A DNA stretch of 23,660 nt from an uncultured Gardnerella sp. (GTDB lineage Bacteria; Actinomycetota; Actinomycetes; Actinomycetales; Bifidobacteriaceae): the NCBI GenBank assembly GCA_947088155.1, contig CAMUFL010000014.1:1-23660 (forward strand), given 5' to 3'. The position numbers and the translations under genes were made by a program. The notes below the pieces were generated by a model that saw only the letters and a program-made list of their open reading frames with translations, was not told the DNA's origin and did no database searches. Positions 13,371 to 21,553 of the stretch are shown here, one piece after another; position 1 is the stretch's first letter; each line of letters opens with the position of its first letter.

Positions 13371-14875
13371 TAATTCGGTAAAATAGCTTCCTCAATAAAA
13401 GGAAGCATTACTTTGGAAAGACCAGTGCCGTTAGGAGCTGCAAAAAATGGCACGCCCTGCAAAGTGCCAACCGCGTTTTTTGCAGAAACTTCGCGCATTA
13501 AATTGCTACTATTTTCGATATTATTTTCGGCATTTTCAATATTATTTTCTGCGTTCTCAACTTTTTCGATATTATTTTCTGAATTAAAATCTTCATCATT
13601 CCCAGAAAAAACATACGCACGACGAGAAGCACTAAGCGCAACACCAAAATCTCGCGACAACTTACGACGAAAATCCTCAACCGTAGCATTCTTATTAAGC
13701 TGACGAATACCAACCGCAAGAACACGGCCAGGATGCTGACGAATAATATTAGCGTAAGTGCTCGGATCCTTTTGACCATCATCACCAATAAGCACAAAAC
13801 GCATACCCGGAAAATCATCCATAAGCTGAGTCGCAAACTCCAACTTGTGCTGCGGACCATTGGGAATAAAAGTTTTTGGACGCGGATCTAAATCACGAAG
13901 CAAAAGTGGGCCTTCAGGAAACTTCTCGCGCACAATAAAGTGACGAATAGACGCCTCAACATTCCAAGGCGAAGTCGAAAGATAAAAGAATGGAATATCG
14001 CTTCTAAAACCTGCCAAAGACTGGAAAAACTCAGACATTCCAGGCACAGGAGAACGATGCGAAGGATTCATAATAAGCAAATTGTAGGCTGCACGAATTG
14101 GAGAAGGAGCTTGAGTGACCATAATAGTGTCGTCAACATCCGAAATAATGCCAATCGGCACATTCGCATCAATAGCAAAAAGACTAGCTTTTACAGGCTC
14201 ACGATTATTAACCGTGTACGAAACAACGTGACGGCCAGGGCTAAGCGCGCGCTCAGTAATCAAATCCAAGTAGCCGGCACGGTCAGAAACACAGTATTCC
14301 GCACTTCCACCGCGAGACTCCTCCGGCCTGTCGTAAACTTCAGAATCTCCAACCTGCGCAGTTTCAACAGGAATGTTGTCAATCGACAAAGACACTTTAA
14401 CGCGCACGGCAGGAACCACAAGCATTGCGTAAATTCCACGCTTCAACGCAGAATGATGCCCAAGTTCGGGAGCATAAACAGTGCGGCAAATCAACCTAGC
14501 ATAACGATGCGTGCCGTAACCAATATACGGCTCCACGCTCGGAAACCAACCGGCTCGGCGAGCAAGACGACCGGCAATGCGCATCCAAATACCAACAGAA
14601 GACGTAACAATTCTGCGACCAACGCGAATAATCCAAGGCTTATTGCTAATCTGCTCATCCTCAGAAGGAGTATCAAACAAAGTAGCAGTAACGTGCACCG
14701 GGATTGGAGTGCTACTAATCCTACGCGAAGTTTGTGCAGAAGTTGGTTTTTGTGCAGAAGTCGGTTTTTGCGCAGGCGGCTGCTTTTGTGCAGGCTCCGT
14801 CACTTTCTGCTGCGAAGCCTCCGCACAAGCAGCACCAAAATCAGCATTAAGCGAATTATCCACGCGCTCACTCAT
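13370..14875 (-). CDS. App1-type (DUF2183) HAD-like phosphatase
   Basis: The product, 501 residues, carries the App1 catalytic region known from yeast phosphatidate phosphatase App1 and bacterial relatives. IISDVDDTIMVT (243-254) gives the HAD-like DXDXT (Asp246, Asp248). SPIRAAYNLL, FYLSTSPWN, PQHKLEF and VLIGDDGQKDPSTYANI (361-377, the GDDGQxDP acidic motif) complete it. The N-terminus has a PAQKPTSAQKPTS repeat (18-bp DNA units near 14728-14775). There is no signal peptide. A C-terminal low-complexity stretch of Asn/Glu (about 431-458, ENNIEN repeats) precedes a short tail. The ATG at 14875 overlaps the upstream transpeptidase stop by 8 nt, implying translational coupling. The longer frame is antisense-like sequence within that gene and is discarded. 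The substrate, perhaps a phospholipid, is inferred from the family. Confidence 0.85.
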   Translation of the reverse strand: MSERVDNSLNADFGAACAEASQQKVTEPAQKQPPAQKPTSAQKPTSAQTSRRISSTPIPVHVTATLFDTPSEDEQISNKPWIIRVGRRIVTSSVGIWMRIAGRLARRAGWFPSVEPYIGYGTHRYARLICRTVYAPELGHHSALKRGIYAMLVVPAVRVKVSLSIDNIPVETAQVGDSEVYDRPEESRGGSAEYCVSDRAGYLDLITERALSPGRHVVSYTVNNREPVKASLFAIDANVPIGIISDVDDTIMVTQAPSPIRAAYNLLIMNPSHRSPVPGMSEFFQSLAGFRSDIPFFYLSTSPWNVEASIRHFIVREKFPEGPLLLRDLDPRPKTFIPNGPQHKLEFATQLMDDFPGMRFVLIGDDGQKDPSTYANIIRQHPGRVLAVGIRQLNKNATVEDFRRKLSRDFGVALSASRRAYVFSGNDEDFNSENNIEKVENAENNIENAENNIENSSNLMREVSAKNAVGTLQGVPFFAAPNGTGLSKVMLPFIEEAILPN

Positions 14876-16814
14876 TTTGACGCACCGGACCATCCGGAGT
14901 ATTGCCCACGATTTCCACAATCGTGCCACGAGGGCAGTTCTCGTAAATCCAGCGCGCATCCTGCTCATACATGTTAATGCAGCCGTGCGAACCGTGATTA
15001 GCAGCATCGCCAGTAGCAATACCGTTGTAATTCCAAGAAGCAGTGTGGAAACCTTCACCACCATGGTAATAACTCACCCAACGCACGCCAGGCGAGAAGT
15101 AAGAAGACCCATCACCGTTACGGCCGCGCATATCCTGCGAAGCATAACGCAAGTAAATAAAGAACGTACCAGGAGTAGATTCATCCGTTCCAGTTCTACC
15201 AGTGCAAACTGGGAAAGTTTTTACAAGCTCATCATTCTTATAAACAGAAGCCGTTTGCGTTGACTTATCAACAACAATTCGCATTTCCACAAGCTTCTTC
15301 TCAACAGTAAACTTAGTGATTTTAGAAGGAACATTAGCGGAAAAATCGTTACCACTACGCAAAGCTTCAACAGCCTTATTCGCAAGAGAATTCGAATAAC
15401 TAATTTCCACACCATTAGAACCCTTAACGGTAGTGAAAATAAACTGCCCTTCCTTATTAACAGCATCCTCCTGATCAACCCTCTGCTGATTAAGCTCTTT
15501 AGGCAAAACTTGAGACAAGTAATCGTCAGCTTTAGCAGGATCAATACTGTAGGAAAGCTTATGTTTTGTAACATCCGCTTTTACAGTAATCCAAGAAGCA
15601 ATAGCATCCCTAGGAACAGTAAAATCTTTACCGTCACCGTTATTAAACGTAATTTTTTTATCCAGCAACTTATTCAAATCATCAACAAGTTTCTGTGCTG
15701 CATCGCGCTTAATCGGAGCATCAGTGCGACGAGAGATAACCGAAACTTTTACGGTTTTACCAGGATGTGCAATTAATTTTTTAACCGCTTCCCTCACCGG
15801 CATTGTTTCAACAGTGCGGCCAGGAATACCATCTTCAACGATGTAAGAATTTGAATTTTTATCAAAAACAGCGCTGTAAGGAACAGCACGATCGCGCTCA
15901 CGCACAAACTTGTGCAAAACGTACATGTCCATTACAGAATCGTCTACTTTAGCTCGCAAACCTACCGTTTTTTGAACCCAAGGCATGATGCGCGTAAATA
16001 AATTATTGCGCTTAGCATTCATAATCTCGTGAACAGTGGCAGACTGATTAACCTTCACACCAAGATCGTTAAAATCAGCTTCAAAATGATTGCCGCGGTC
16101 GTCGCGAATAATAAAATCAGTGTTATTTACAGCATTCTTAACGGCTTGCTTAACAGAAGCTTCCTGCGCTCCAGTAATATTGCGCGAAATAGCAGAATCG
16201 CCAAAATTGACGCCAGGAGCAACACGGTCGTGGAAGTACCAGTGCAAAGCGAAGAAAGCAGCCGCCAAAACGATAATAAAAATAAGAAGCGAATAAAAAA
16301 GAGACAAAGCAGAATTGCCGAAATTCTTTTTTGATTTAGAAGAAACAGCTTCAAAAGATTCGGTTTCTGCTAAATCGGCTTCAGCTGTGCCAGCGTCGGT
16401 GCTAAATGCAGGATTTGCAGTATTTGCAGGATTTGCAGGATTTGCAGATTTCGCGGAAGTAGCAGCATCAAACAAAACTTTACTGCCACTAGCAGAATCC
16501 TCGTAATTATCTTCAGCTAAATCTTCCTCAGCTAAATTATCTTCATCCGCAACTTCGCCCAACTTTTCGGCAAGAGTTTCATCACGGCTATCTTCAGATT
16601 GAGCAGCTTCAGCAGTATCAGACTGATTATCAGCATGGCTATTGGCCTGACCAAGCGCCTGGCTGCCTGCATTATTATCTACCTGACTATGCTCTACCTG
16701 ACTATGCTCTACTTGCGCAAAAGCGACGGTGTCGTCACTCGCATCTTCAGGCGTATTCTCCGGAATATTATCGAAGGAATCGTCGCCTTCAAGATTATGC
16801 TGCAATTCAGCCAT
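14868..16814 (-). CDS. L,D-transpeptidase (YkuD) with VanW-like region and acidic cytosolic domain
   Basis: It makes 3-3 peptidoglycan cross-links or attaches proteins to stem peptides, outside the membrane. From the ATG at 16814 (AGAGG upstream) it is 648 residues. Residues 1-165 are an acidic, repetitive cytosolic domain (QVEHS and NPAN repeats). Residues 169-190 are the membrane anchor (LFYSLLIFIIVLAAAFFALH). About 200-500 resembles the peptidoglycan-binding region found before YkuD domains. The YkuD domain (about 508-640) has the catalytic HGSHGCIN (607-614, Cys612) and GTDESTPGTF. An earlier TTG start is less likely. It is the first gene of a two-gene unit with the App1-type phosphatase, overlapping by 8 nt. 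Such enzymes are usually less sensitive to most beta-lactams than PBPs. Confidence 0.93.
   Translation of the reverse strand: MAELQHNLEGDDSFDNIPENTPEDASDDTVAFAQVEHSQVEHSQVDNNAGSQALGQANSHADNQSDTAEAAQSEDSRDETLAEKLGEVADEDNLAEEDLAEDNYEDSASGSKVLFDAATSAKSANPANPANTANPAFSTDAGTAEADLAETESFEAVSSKSKKNFGNSALSLFYSLLIFIIVLAAAFFALHWYFHDRVAPGVNFGDSAISRNITGAQEASVKQAVKNAVNNTDFIIRDDRGNHFEADFNDLGVKVNQSATVHEIMNAKRNNLFTRIMPWVQKTVGLRAKVDDSVMDMYVLHKFVRERDRAVPYSAVFDKNSNSYIVEDGIPGRTVETMPVREAVKKLIAHPGKTVKVSVISRRTDAPIKRDAAQKLVDDLNKLLDKKITFNNGDGKDFTVPRDAIASWITVKADVTKHKLSYSIDPAKADDYLSQVLPKELNQQRVDQEDAVNKEGQFIFTTVKGSNGVEISYSNSLANKAVEALRSGNDFSANVPSKITKFTVEKKLVEMRIVVDKSTQTASVYKNDELVKTFPVCTGRTGTDESTPGTFFIYLRYASQDMRGRNGDGSSYFSPGVRWVSYYHGGEGFHTASWNYNGIATGDAANHGSHGCINMYEQDARWIYENCPRGTIVEIVGNTPDGPVRQNE
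16421..16450 (-). repeat. 9-bp repeats in L,D-transpeptidase cytosolic domain
   Basis: Consecutive 9-bp units of ATTTGCAGG type encode the NPAN repeats of the cytosolic domain. A second in-frame 15-bp repeat near 16682-16712 encodes QVEHS. Both units keep the frame. Confidence 0.8.
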
Positions 16815-16913
16815 ATTCAAACCTCTGCTCAGTGATTGTATGCAAAAGACACGTTAGTACATTTTAGCACTAGCAACGCACGAACGGCCCACTGCACCTA
16901 CAAAAAGCTAACT

Positions 16914-16980
16914 AAGTAATAATTTAGTAAGTAATAATTTAGTAACTAATTACCAACTAATTAATTACCAACTAATTAAT
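16914..16980. repeat. Two adjacent 15-bp tandem duplications
   Basis: AAGTAATAATTTAGT is duplicated at 16914-16928 and 16929-16943. After 7 nt TACCAACTAATTAAT is duplicated at 16951-16965 and 16966-16980. The last copy covers the stop codon of the alpha/beta hydrolase gene. There is no terminator-like hairpin. Confidence 0.92.
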
Positions 16981-17953
16981 TGTGCTGCACATTCTGCAAC
17001 AACGTCACAAGCGCATTAGCAACCTCATACGGATGCTCAGTAGCACTAAAATGACCGCAATCCTCAATAACCGTAAAATCAACATGCTTTGAAGAAGTCA
17101 TCGCATCGGCCATTGGTCGCATGATTTCAGGCGCGCTAGACGGATCCAAAGTGCCACTAATAACCGCGGCAGGAGCAGTAATCAAAGGCAACTGATCTTC
17201 CATATCCGGACGGCAAGCGGCCATGCGCTGACGCCAAGCCAAACCTTCAGGCTTCTGGTCATTAATCCAATTTTCAAAAGTTCGAATAAACTCAGGCGAC
17301 TGCTTAACCGTAGAATCCTTTTCGGTTGCATGAGCAAAATGCATAACAGGCTCAACAGTGCTGTCGCGCTCGCAAACCTCAGCAATCTCAAGACGCTTAG
17401 CACGAGCCTGCGGAGCATCAACGCAAGCGCGAGTATCACACAACGCAATACCAGCAACAGCTTGCGGAAGAAGACGCTGAACGTCCAAAGCCACGTAACC
17501 GCCCATAGAAAGGCCAACCCACACAGCGCGCTCATAACCTAAATCGTTAATAAGCTTTATATAAGACGCACTAAGAGCGTCAAGAGCGTGAGCGTAATCA
17601 GCCTCGCTAAATTCGCGCTCGGACTTTGGAACTTCACTCAAGCCGGCACCAACCATATCTGGAGCAAAAATCGGAACGTCGTGCTTCAACGCGCCTTCGC
17701 TAAGAGCAGCGTCAATCTGCGAATTCAAAGAATCCGCGCAAGCATCCCACATGCGGTGGTCAACCGGAAAACCGTGGATTAAAACGATTGGAGTAACGCT
17801 GGAATTATTCGAATCGTCAGCATTTTTTACATCGCGATAATTCACATCGCGATAAATCGTATTGTGCAACTTAAAAAGCGAGCAATCCTTAAAAGAACCG
17901 CAATTAGCAGCTGAATTGCTTGAATTATTTGAATTAATAGAACCTTCACTCAT
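16976..17953 (-). CDS. Alpha/beta-fold hydrolase
   Basis: The product is a 325-residue cytosolic hydrolase of unknown substrate. The fold is clear: oxyanion HGFPVDHRMWD (about 60-70), nucleophile elbow GLSMGG (Ser149), acid in SGTLDPSS (Asp270) and His301 in DCGHFSATEHP. The N-terminal 30-odd residues are Ser/Asn-rich and not part of the fold. I use the ATG at 17953. The longer TTG-initiated frame would add a hydrophobic 27 residues and lacks a ribosome site. There is no Shine-Dalgarno before 17953 either, but TATTAT (17967-17962) lies 8 nt upstream, compatible with a leaderless or near-leaderless mRNA. It is divergent from the lipid kinase gene. An esterase or haloperoxidase-like activity is the family norm, but I cannot choose. 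Confidence 0.85.
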   Translation of the reverse strand: MSEGSINSNNSSNSAANCGSFKDCSLFKLHNTIYRDVNYRDVKNADDSNNSSVTPIVLIHGFPVDHRMWDACADSLNSQIDAALSEGALKHDVPIFAPDMVGAGLSEVPKSEREFSEADYAHALDALSASYIKLINDLGYERAVWVGLSMGGYVALDVQRLLPQAVAGIALCDTRACVDAPQARAKRLEIAEVCERDSTVEPVMHFAHATEKDSTVKQSPEFIRTFENWINDQKPEGLAWRQRMAACRPDMEDQLPLITAPAAVISGTLDPSSAPEIMRPMADAMTSSKHVDFTVIEDCGHFSATEHPYEVANALVTLLQNVQHN

Positions 17954-18085
17954 AAACAACAATAATAGTCTTAGCCATATAAGAAGCCGTATAAGAAATG
18001 TGTAAAAACAGTAAATATTCGTGCAATACTGCAAAATTTAGCGTAGTAACGGAAATAATGTGCAAGAATAGGAGGTATGCCAACT
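17954..18085. promoter_or_regulatory. Divergent promoter region, hydrolase / lipid kinase
   Basis: The region is AT-rich. It contains a near-repeat ATATAAGAAG / GTATAAGAAA (about 17984-18000) and the TATTAT box for the hydrolase. It ends with AGGAGG (18070-18075), the kinase ribosome site. I cannot assign a sure plus-strand promoter. Confidence 0.4.
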
Positions 18086-19204
18086 ATGCCTATTCAAGCA
18101 ACAATTGCGTTAATGGTGATCGTGTTTGCGCTAGTTATTGCGCCATTCGTCATCATGATAGTTACGCGAACCATGAAACGGCATCATTTGGCCAAAAAAC
18201 TCGCAAAACGCCACGGCGACTCAGTGCATTACGCTTTTATTCTTAACCCATCAAAACCGCAGGCAGAATCCTACCGCGAAAGTATTAAAAATTATTGCAA
18301 CAAGCGCAAACTAACTTACGAAATTATTGATACGCAATTAGATAAAGACGGGCGCGAATGCGCGCTTGAGGCGCTTTCAAACGGGGCGAACGTTGTGGTG
18401 GCTGTTGGCGGCGACGGCACCGTGAGAACCGTTGCGAGCGCAGTAAGCGGCAAAGGGCATGCGATGGGAATTATTCCTATTGGTACCGGAAATCTTTTTG
18501 CAAGAAACATGGGCATACCTGTGAACGACGTGGAGGCGGCGTTGCGCGTGGCTACTTCTCACGGGTCTAGGCAGGTTGACGTTGGGCGCGTGACGATTCT
18601 CGACAAGCCGAATGAGTATCACGGGCATGCGTTTTTGATTATTGCAGGCATCGGTTTTGACGCGCTTATGATTGACGATACGAATCCGGAGCTGAAGAAA
18701 AATATTAGTTGGCTTGCTTATTTTGTGGCCGGAGTTAAACATTTGTTTATGCCGAAGTATCGCGCAACCGTTACTTTGATGCGATCAAACGGAAGCGAAA
18801 GCGTGTTAAAAGGGCTTACATTCCGCACACTTATGGCAGGAAATTGCGGGCAAATTCCTATGTTTTCGCTTATGCCGGAAGCTGTTTACGACGACGGCGT
18901 GCTTGATTTTGAGATTATTGATACTTCGGGCGGATTAATTGGTTGGGCTAATTTATTCCGCGGAGTTGTGCACCAAACCGTAACCGGGCGCGCACTTCAG
19001 CAGGAGTCGTTATCTGCCGGCTCCAGAATTGACCAAACGCAAGGATTTAGCGCGGAAGTGCAGTTGGAAAAGTCGGCACCAGTGCAAGTGGACGGCGACA
19101 TTTTGGGTTACACAAAGCATTTGCGCTTCACTGTTGACAAGCAAGCACTGTGCGTGCGCGTGCCTGCGAGCGTAAAAACCAGCGTGCCTGTGAGTGATAA
19201 GTAA
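18086..19204 (+). CDS. Diacylglycerol kinase-like lipid kinase
   Basis: This is a DAGK catalytic-domain kinase (DgkB/YegS-like) that phosphorylates diacylglycerol or a related lipid. The 372-residue form has an N-terminal membrane segment (about 5-27) and then a basic stretch. The kinase domain has FILNPSK, the nucleotide-binding VVAVGGDGTVRTVASAV (GGDGT 108-112), GIIPIGTGNLFARNMGIP (GTGN at about 133-136), and the C-terminal beta-sandwich with AGIGFDALM and PVQVDGD. Two ATGs compete: 18077 is only 1 nt from AGGAGG, too close for initiation, whereas 18086 is 10 nt away, so I start at 18086. It is divergent from the hydrolase and followed by the structured repeat region. It could alternatively act on sphingoid-like or undecaprenol lipids. 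Confidence 0.9.
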   Translation: MPIQATIALMVIVFALVIAPFVIMIVTRTMKRHHLAKKLAKRHGDSVHYAFILNPSKPQAESYRESIKNYCNKRKLTYEIIDTQLDKDGRECALEALSNGANVVVAVGGDGTVRTVASAVSGKGHAMGIIPIGTGNLFARNMGIPVNDVEAALRVATSHGSRQVDVGRVTILDKPNEYHGHAFLIIAGIGFDALMIDDTNPELKKNISWLAYFVAGVKHLFMPKYRATVTLMRSNGSESVLKGLTFRTLMAGNCGQIPMFSLMPEAVYDDGVLDFEIIDTSGGLIGWANLFRGVVHQTVTGRALQQESLSAGSRIDQTQGFSAEVQLEKSAPVQVDGDILGYTKHLRFTVDKQALCVRVPASVKTSVPVSDK

Positions 19205-19226
19205 TATCTGTGGCGCGAGTTTTGTG

Positions 19227-19357
19227 GCGCGACGACCTGCTTTCGCGCAGCATTGCGCGCGCGAAAGCAATTCGGAGCGTGAGCTTGCTCAAAGTTGAAA
19301 GCACGGTGTGCTTTCAACGCAAGCTCAGTAGCGAGCGCGTTACCCGCGCGAGCGTTG
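19227..19357. repeat. Structured repeat element, copy 1
   Basis: This is a GC-rich element beginning GCGCGACGACCTGCTT. Hairpin A is GCTTTCGCGC (19239-19248) with GCGCGAAAGC (19259-19268). Hairpin B has an outer arm TGAGCTTGC (19280-19288), a bulge TCAAA, an inner arm GTTGAAAGCAC (19294-19304), a loop GGT, and the exact complements GTGCTTTCAAC and GCAAGCTCA (19308-19327), 20 bp in all. Hairpin C is GCGCG-ttacc-CGCGC (19335-19349). It ends in CGAGCGTTG. Similarity to the 3' copy extends a little upstream (GCGCGAGTTTTG). Confidence 0.85.
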
Positions 19358-19451
19358 GCTGTTTTATGAAACATTTGCCGTGTATTTTTACGGCTTTTGT
19401 AGCTACATCAGCCAATTTATGGAACATTTTCCGGAGTTTTTTCTCGTGTTT

Positions 19452-19579
19452 GCGCGACGACCTGCTTGAGCGCAGCACAGCGCGCGCGAAAGCAACTCGG
19501 AGCGGAAACTCGCTCAGGTTGGAAGTCCAGTGGACTTCCAACGCGAGTTTCATAGCGAGCGCTTATAGCGCGAGCGTTG
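19452..19579. repeat. Structured repeat element, copy 2
   Basis: It has the same layout as copy 1. Hairpin A is GCTTGAGCGC with GCGCGAAAGC, where the TC of copy 1 has become GA and makes a tandem G-A mismatch. Hairpin B is GAAACTCGC (19505-19513), bulge TCAG, GTTGGAAGTCC (19518-19528), loop AGT, then exact complements to 19551, 20 bp. Hairpin C is GCGCT-tat-AGCGC (19559-19571). Relative to copy 1 hairpin B has seven changed pairs, all compensated, and hairpin C has one. Confidence 0.85.
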
Positions 19580-19773
19580 CGGTGGTGTGTAAGTACACAA
19601 AAGCGCGCATGTTGTCTCGTGTTTGTGGACTTGGGTTGGATGTAACGCTCGCGCGAGCGTGCCGCGCTCAGTGCGAAAAATCTCAAATCTCACCACACTA
19701 ATATCCACGCGAATGTGAAACCAAAATGCGTATAAAAATATAAAATACAAGCGCCGTGGCAAAATAAAAAATT

Positions 19774-21447
19774 ATGGTAGCAAAAAATGCGGGAATGCCC
19801 GCCACCCCAGAAGATCTAGTCGATGTCGACGCTTTGGTCGGCGCGTACTACGATGAAATTCCAAATTCCAATATTCCAGAACAGCGCGTGATTTTCGGCA
19901 CGTCCGGCCACCGTGGTTCCGCTTTGAAAACTTCGTTTAACGAAGCTCATATTGTGGCAATCACCCAAGCCATCGCCGAATATCGCAAGAAAGCTGGCGT
20001 AACCGGCCCACTTTATATCGGTCGCGACACGCACGCACTTTCCGAACCTGCACAAAAAACCGCAATCGAAGTTTTGGTTGCTAACGGCGTTCACGTTCGC
20101 GTGGATTCTCGCGGCGACTTCGTGCCAACTCCTGTTGTATCCCAAGCTATTTTGACGCACAACCGCGCAGCCGACGGCACTCAGCGCTTTAGCGGCGACG
20201 GCTTGGCTGACGGCATCGTAGTCACCCCTTCGCACAACCCACCAACCGACGGCGGCTTTAAGTACGATCCTGTAACTGGCGGCCCTGCACCAGCAGACGT
20301 AACTAACGCAATCGCAGCTCGCGCAAACGAATTACTCGACAACTACAAGTCCGTAAAGCGCGTGCCATTCGAAGAAGCAATCAAATCTGACTTAGTAGAA
20401 GGCTTCGATTACCGCGAACATTACGTAAGCGACTTGGCAAACGTAATCGACTTCGACGTGATTCGCTCCAGCGGAGTGCGCTTAGGAATCGACCCACTCG
20501 GCGGCGCAAGCGTAAACTACTGGCCACTTATGAACGAAAAGTACGGTTTGAACATTGGCGTTGTGCGTCCAGAAGTTGACCCAACTTGGCGATTCATGAC
20601 TATTGACCACGATGGCAAGATTCGTATGGATCCAAGCTCCCCTTACGCAATGAAGGGCTTAGTTGATCAGCTTAACGCTGGCGCTTGGGATAAGTACGAT
20701 TTGGTTGGCGGCACCGATCCAGATGCTGACCGCCACGGTATTGTGTGCCCTAACTGGGGCGTTATGAACCCGAACCACTACATCGCAGTGTGCGTGGAGT
20801 ATTTGTTCGGCGGCGCTCGTCCGGATTGGCCAAAGAATACTGCTATCGGCAAGACGCTTGTGTCTTCTTCCTTGATTGACCGCGTGGCAGCTTCTATTAA
20901 CGCTAAGCTTGTGGAAGTTCCTGTTGGCTTCAAGTGGTTCGTTGACCCACTCTTTAGCGGCGAAGTTGCTTTCGGCGGCGAGGAAAGCTCCGGCATGAGC
21001 TTCTTGCGCAAAGATGGTCGCGTTTGGACCACCGATAAGGATGGTTTGATTCCTGATTTGCTCGCTGCGGAAATTACTGCAAAGACTGGCAAGAACCCAG
21101 CTCAGCTTCACCAGGATCAGGTTGCTCGCTTTGGCGAAAGCTGGTATAAGCGCGTCGACACCCCAACCACGCTTGAACAAAAGCAGAAGTTCGCATCTTT
21201 GAGCGGCGACGATGTTGAAGCAACCAAGCTTGCTGGCGAAGATATTACCGCAAAGCTTACGGAAGCTCCTGGAAACGGCGCAAAGATTGGCGGCTTGAAG
21301 GTGACGACCAAGAATAACTGGTTCGCTGCTCGCCCATCCGGCACCGAAAACATTTACAAGGTTTACGCAGAATCCTTCGTTTCTCCAGAAGCACTCGACA
21401 AAGTGCTTGAAGAAGCTACTGCCGTAGTCGACAAGGCTTTGGCGTAA
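19774..21447 (+). CDS. pgm: Phosphoglucomutase (alpha-D-glucose type)
   Basis: It interconverts glucose-1-phosphate and glucose-6-phosphate, linking glycogen/UDP-sugar metabolism to the central pathway. The 557-residue product matches the bacterial Pgm length. Motifs are: FGTSGHRGS (41-49), phosphoserine loop TPSHNPPTDGG (Ser153), metal-binding DPDADRHG (315-322), sugar-binding GGEESSG (401-407) and phosphate-binding RPSGTE (520-525). The ATG at 19774 lacks an obvious Shine-Dalgarno sequence; the leader is A-rich (AAAATAAAAAATT). It is transcribed alone and ends in a strong terminator at 21507-21541. Confidence 0.97.
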   Translation: MVAKNAGMPATPEDLVDVDALVGAYYDEIPNSNIPEQRVIFGTSGHRGSALKTSFNEAHIVAITQAIAEYRKKAGVTGPLYIGRDTHALSEPAQKTAIEVLVANGVHVRVDSRGDFVPTPVVSQAILTHNRAADGTQRFSGDGLADGIVVTPSHNPPTDGGFKYDPVTGGPAPADVTNAIAARANELLDNYKSVKRVPFEEAIKSDLVEGFDYREHYVSDLANVIDFDVIRSSGVRLGIDPLGGASVNYWPLMNEKYGLNIGVVRPEVDPTWRFMTIDHDGKIRMDPSSPYAMKGLVDQLNAGAWDKYDLVGGTDPDADRHGIVCPNWGVMNPNHYIAVCVEYLFGGARPDWPKNTAIGKTLVSSSLIDRVAASINAKLVEVPVGFKWFVDPLFSGEVAFGGEESSGMSFLRKDGRVWTTDKDGLIPDLLAAEITAKTGKNPAQLHQDQVARFGESWYKRVDTPTTLEQKQKFASLSGDDVEATKLAGEDITAKLTEAPGNGAKIGGLKVTTKNNWFAARPSGTENIYKVYAESFVSPEALDKVLEEATAVVDKALA

Positions 21448-21506
21448 CGTAATAATCTCACGTAGGAATCTTAATAATCAATAATCTTACGTAAGTAAAA
21501 ACTAAC

Positions 21507-21541
21507 TGCGCTGGTTGCAATTTTGCAGCCGGCGCATTTTT
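21507..21541 (+). terminator. Intrinsic terminator of pgm
   Basis: TGCGCTGGTTGCA (21507-21519), loop ATTT and TGCAGCCGGCGCA (21524-21536) pair over 13 bp with two G-T pairs, followed by TTTTT. It ends 12 nt before the RNase H ATG, so the terminator borders the next gene's ribosome site. Confidence 0.9.
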
Positions 21542-21553
21542 GAAAGGTTCGCA

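Larger units (their letters stand above)
19205..19773. other. Gap of 569 bp with two structured GC-rich elements
   Basis: It holds two copies of the structured repeat (19227-19357 and 19452-19579). The spacer between them has a weak hairpin GCCGT...ACGGC with TTTT (19377-19398) and a near-repeat TTTATGAAACAT / TTTATGGAACAT. Downstream is a 16-nt palindrome ACGCTCGCGCGAGCGT (19645-19660). TATAAA-type words (about 19731-19745) just before pgm are the likely -10 area. The reading frames through it are GC-skewed by the repeat and unlike real genes; I see no coding sequence. Confidence 0.75.

Noticed and set aside
13940..14977. 345-codon open frame on the plus strand opposite the App1-type gene
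   Set aside because: It is antisense to a well supported gene, has a very Arg/Asn-rich product and shows no recognisable domain.
14876..15064. N-terminal extension of the App1-type gene with a hydrophobic start
   Set aside because: It lies wholly inside the transpeptidase coding sequence in another frame. The ATG at 14875 overlapping the stop codon is the natural start.
17954..18034. Hydrophobic N-terminal extension of the alpha/beta hydrolase from a TTG
   Set aside because: There is no ribosome site, and it would occupy the divergent promoter region. Homologous folds start well after it.
19210..19701. 163-codon plus-strand frame between the lipid kinase gene and pgm
   Set aside because: It is composed of the two structured repeat copies and their spacer. 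The compensatory changes follow base pairing, not codon positions.
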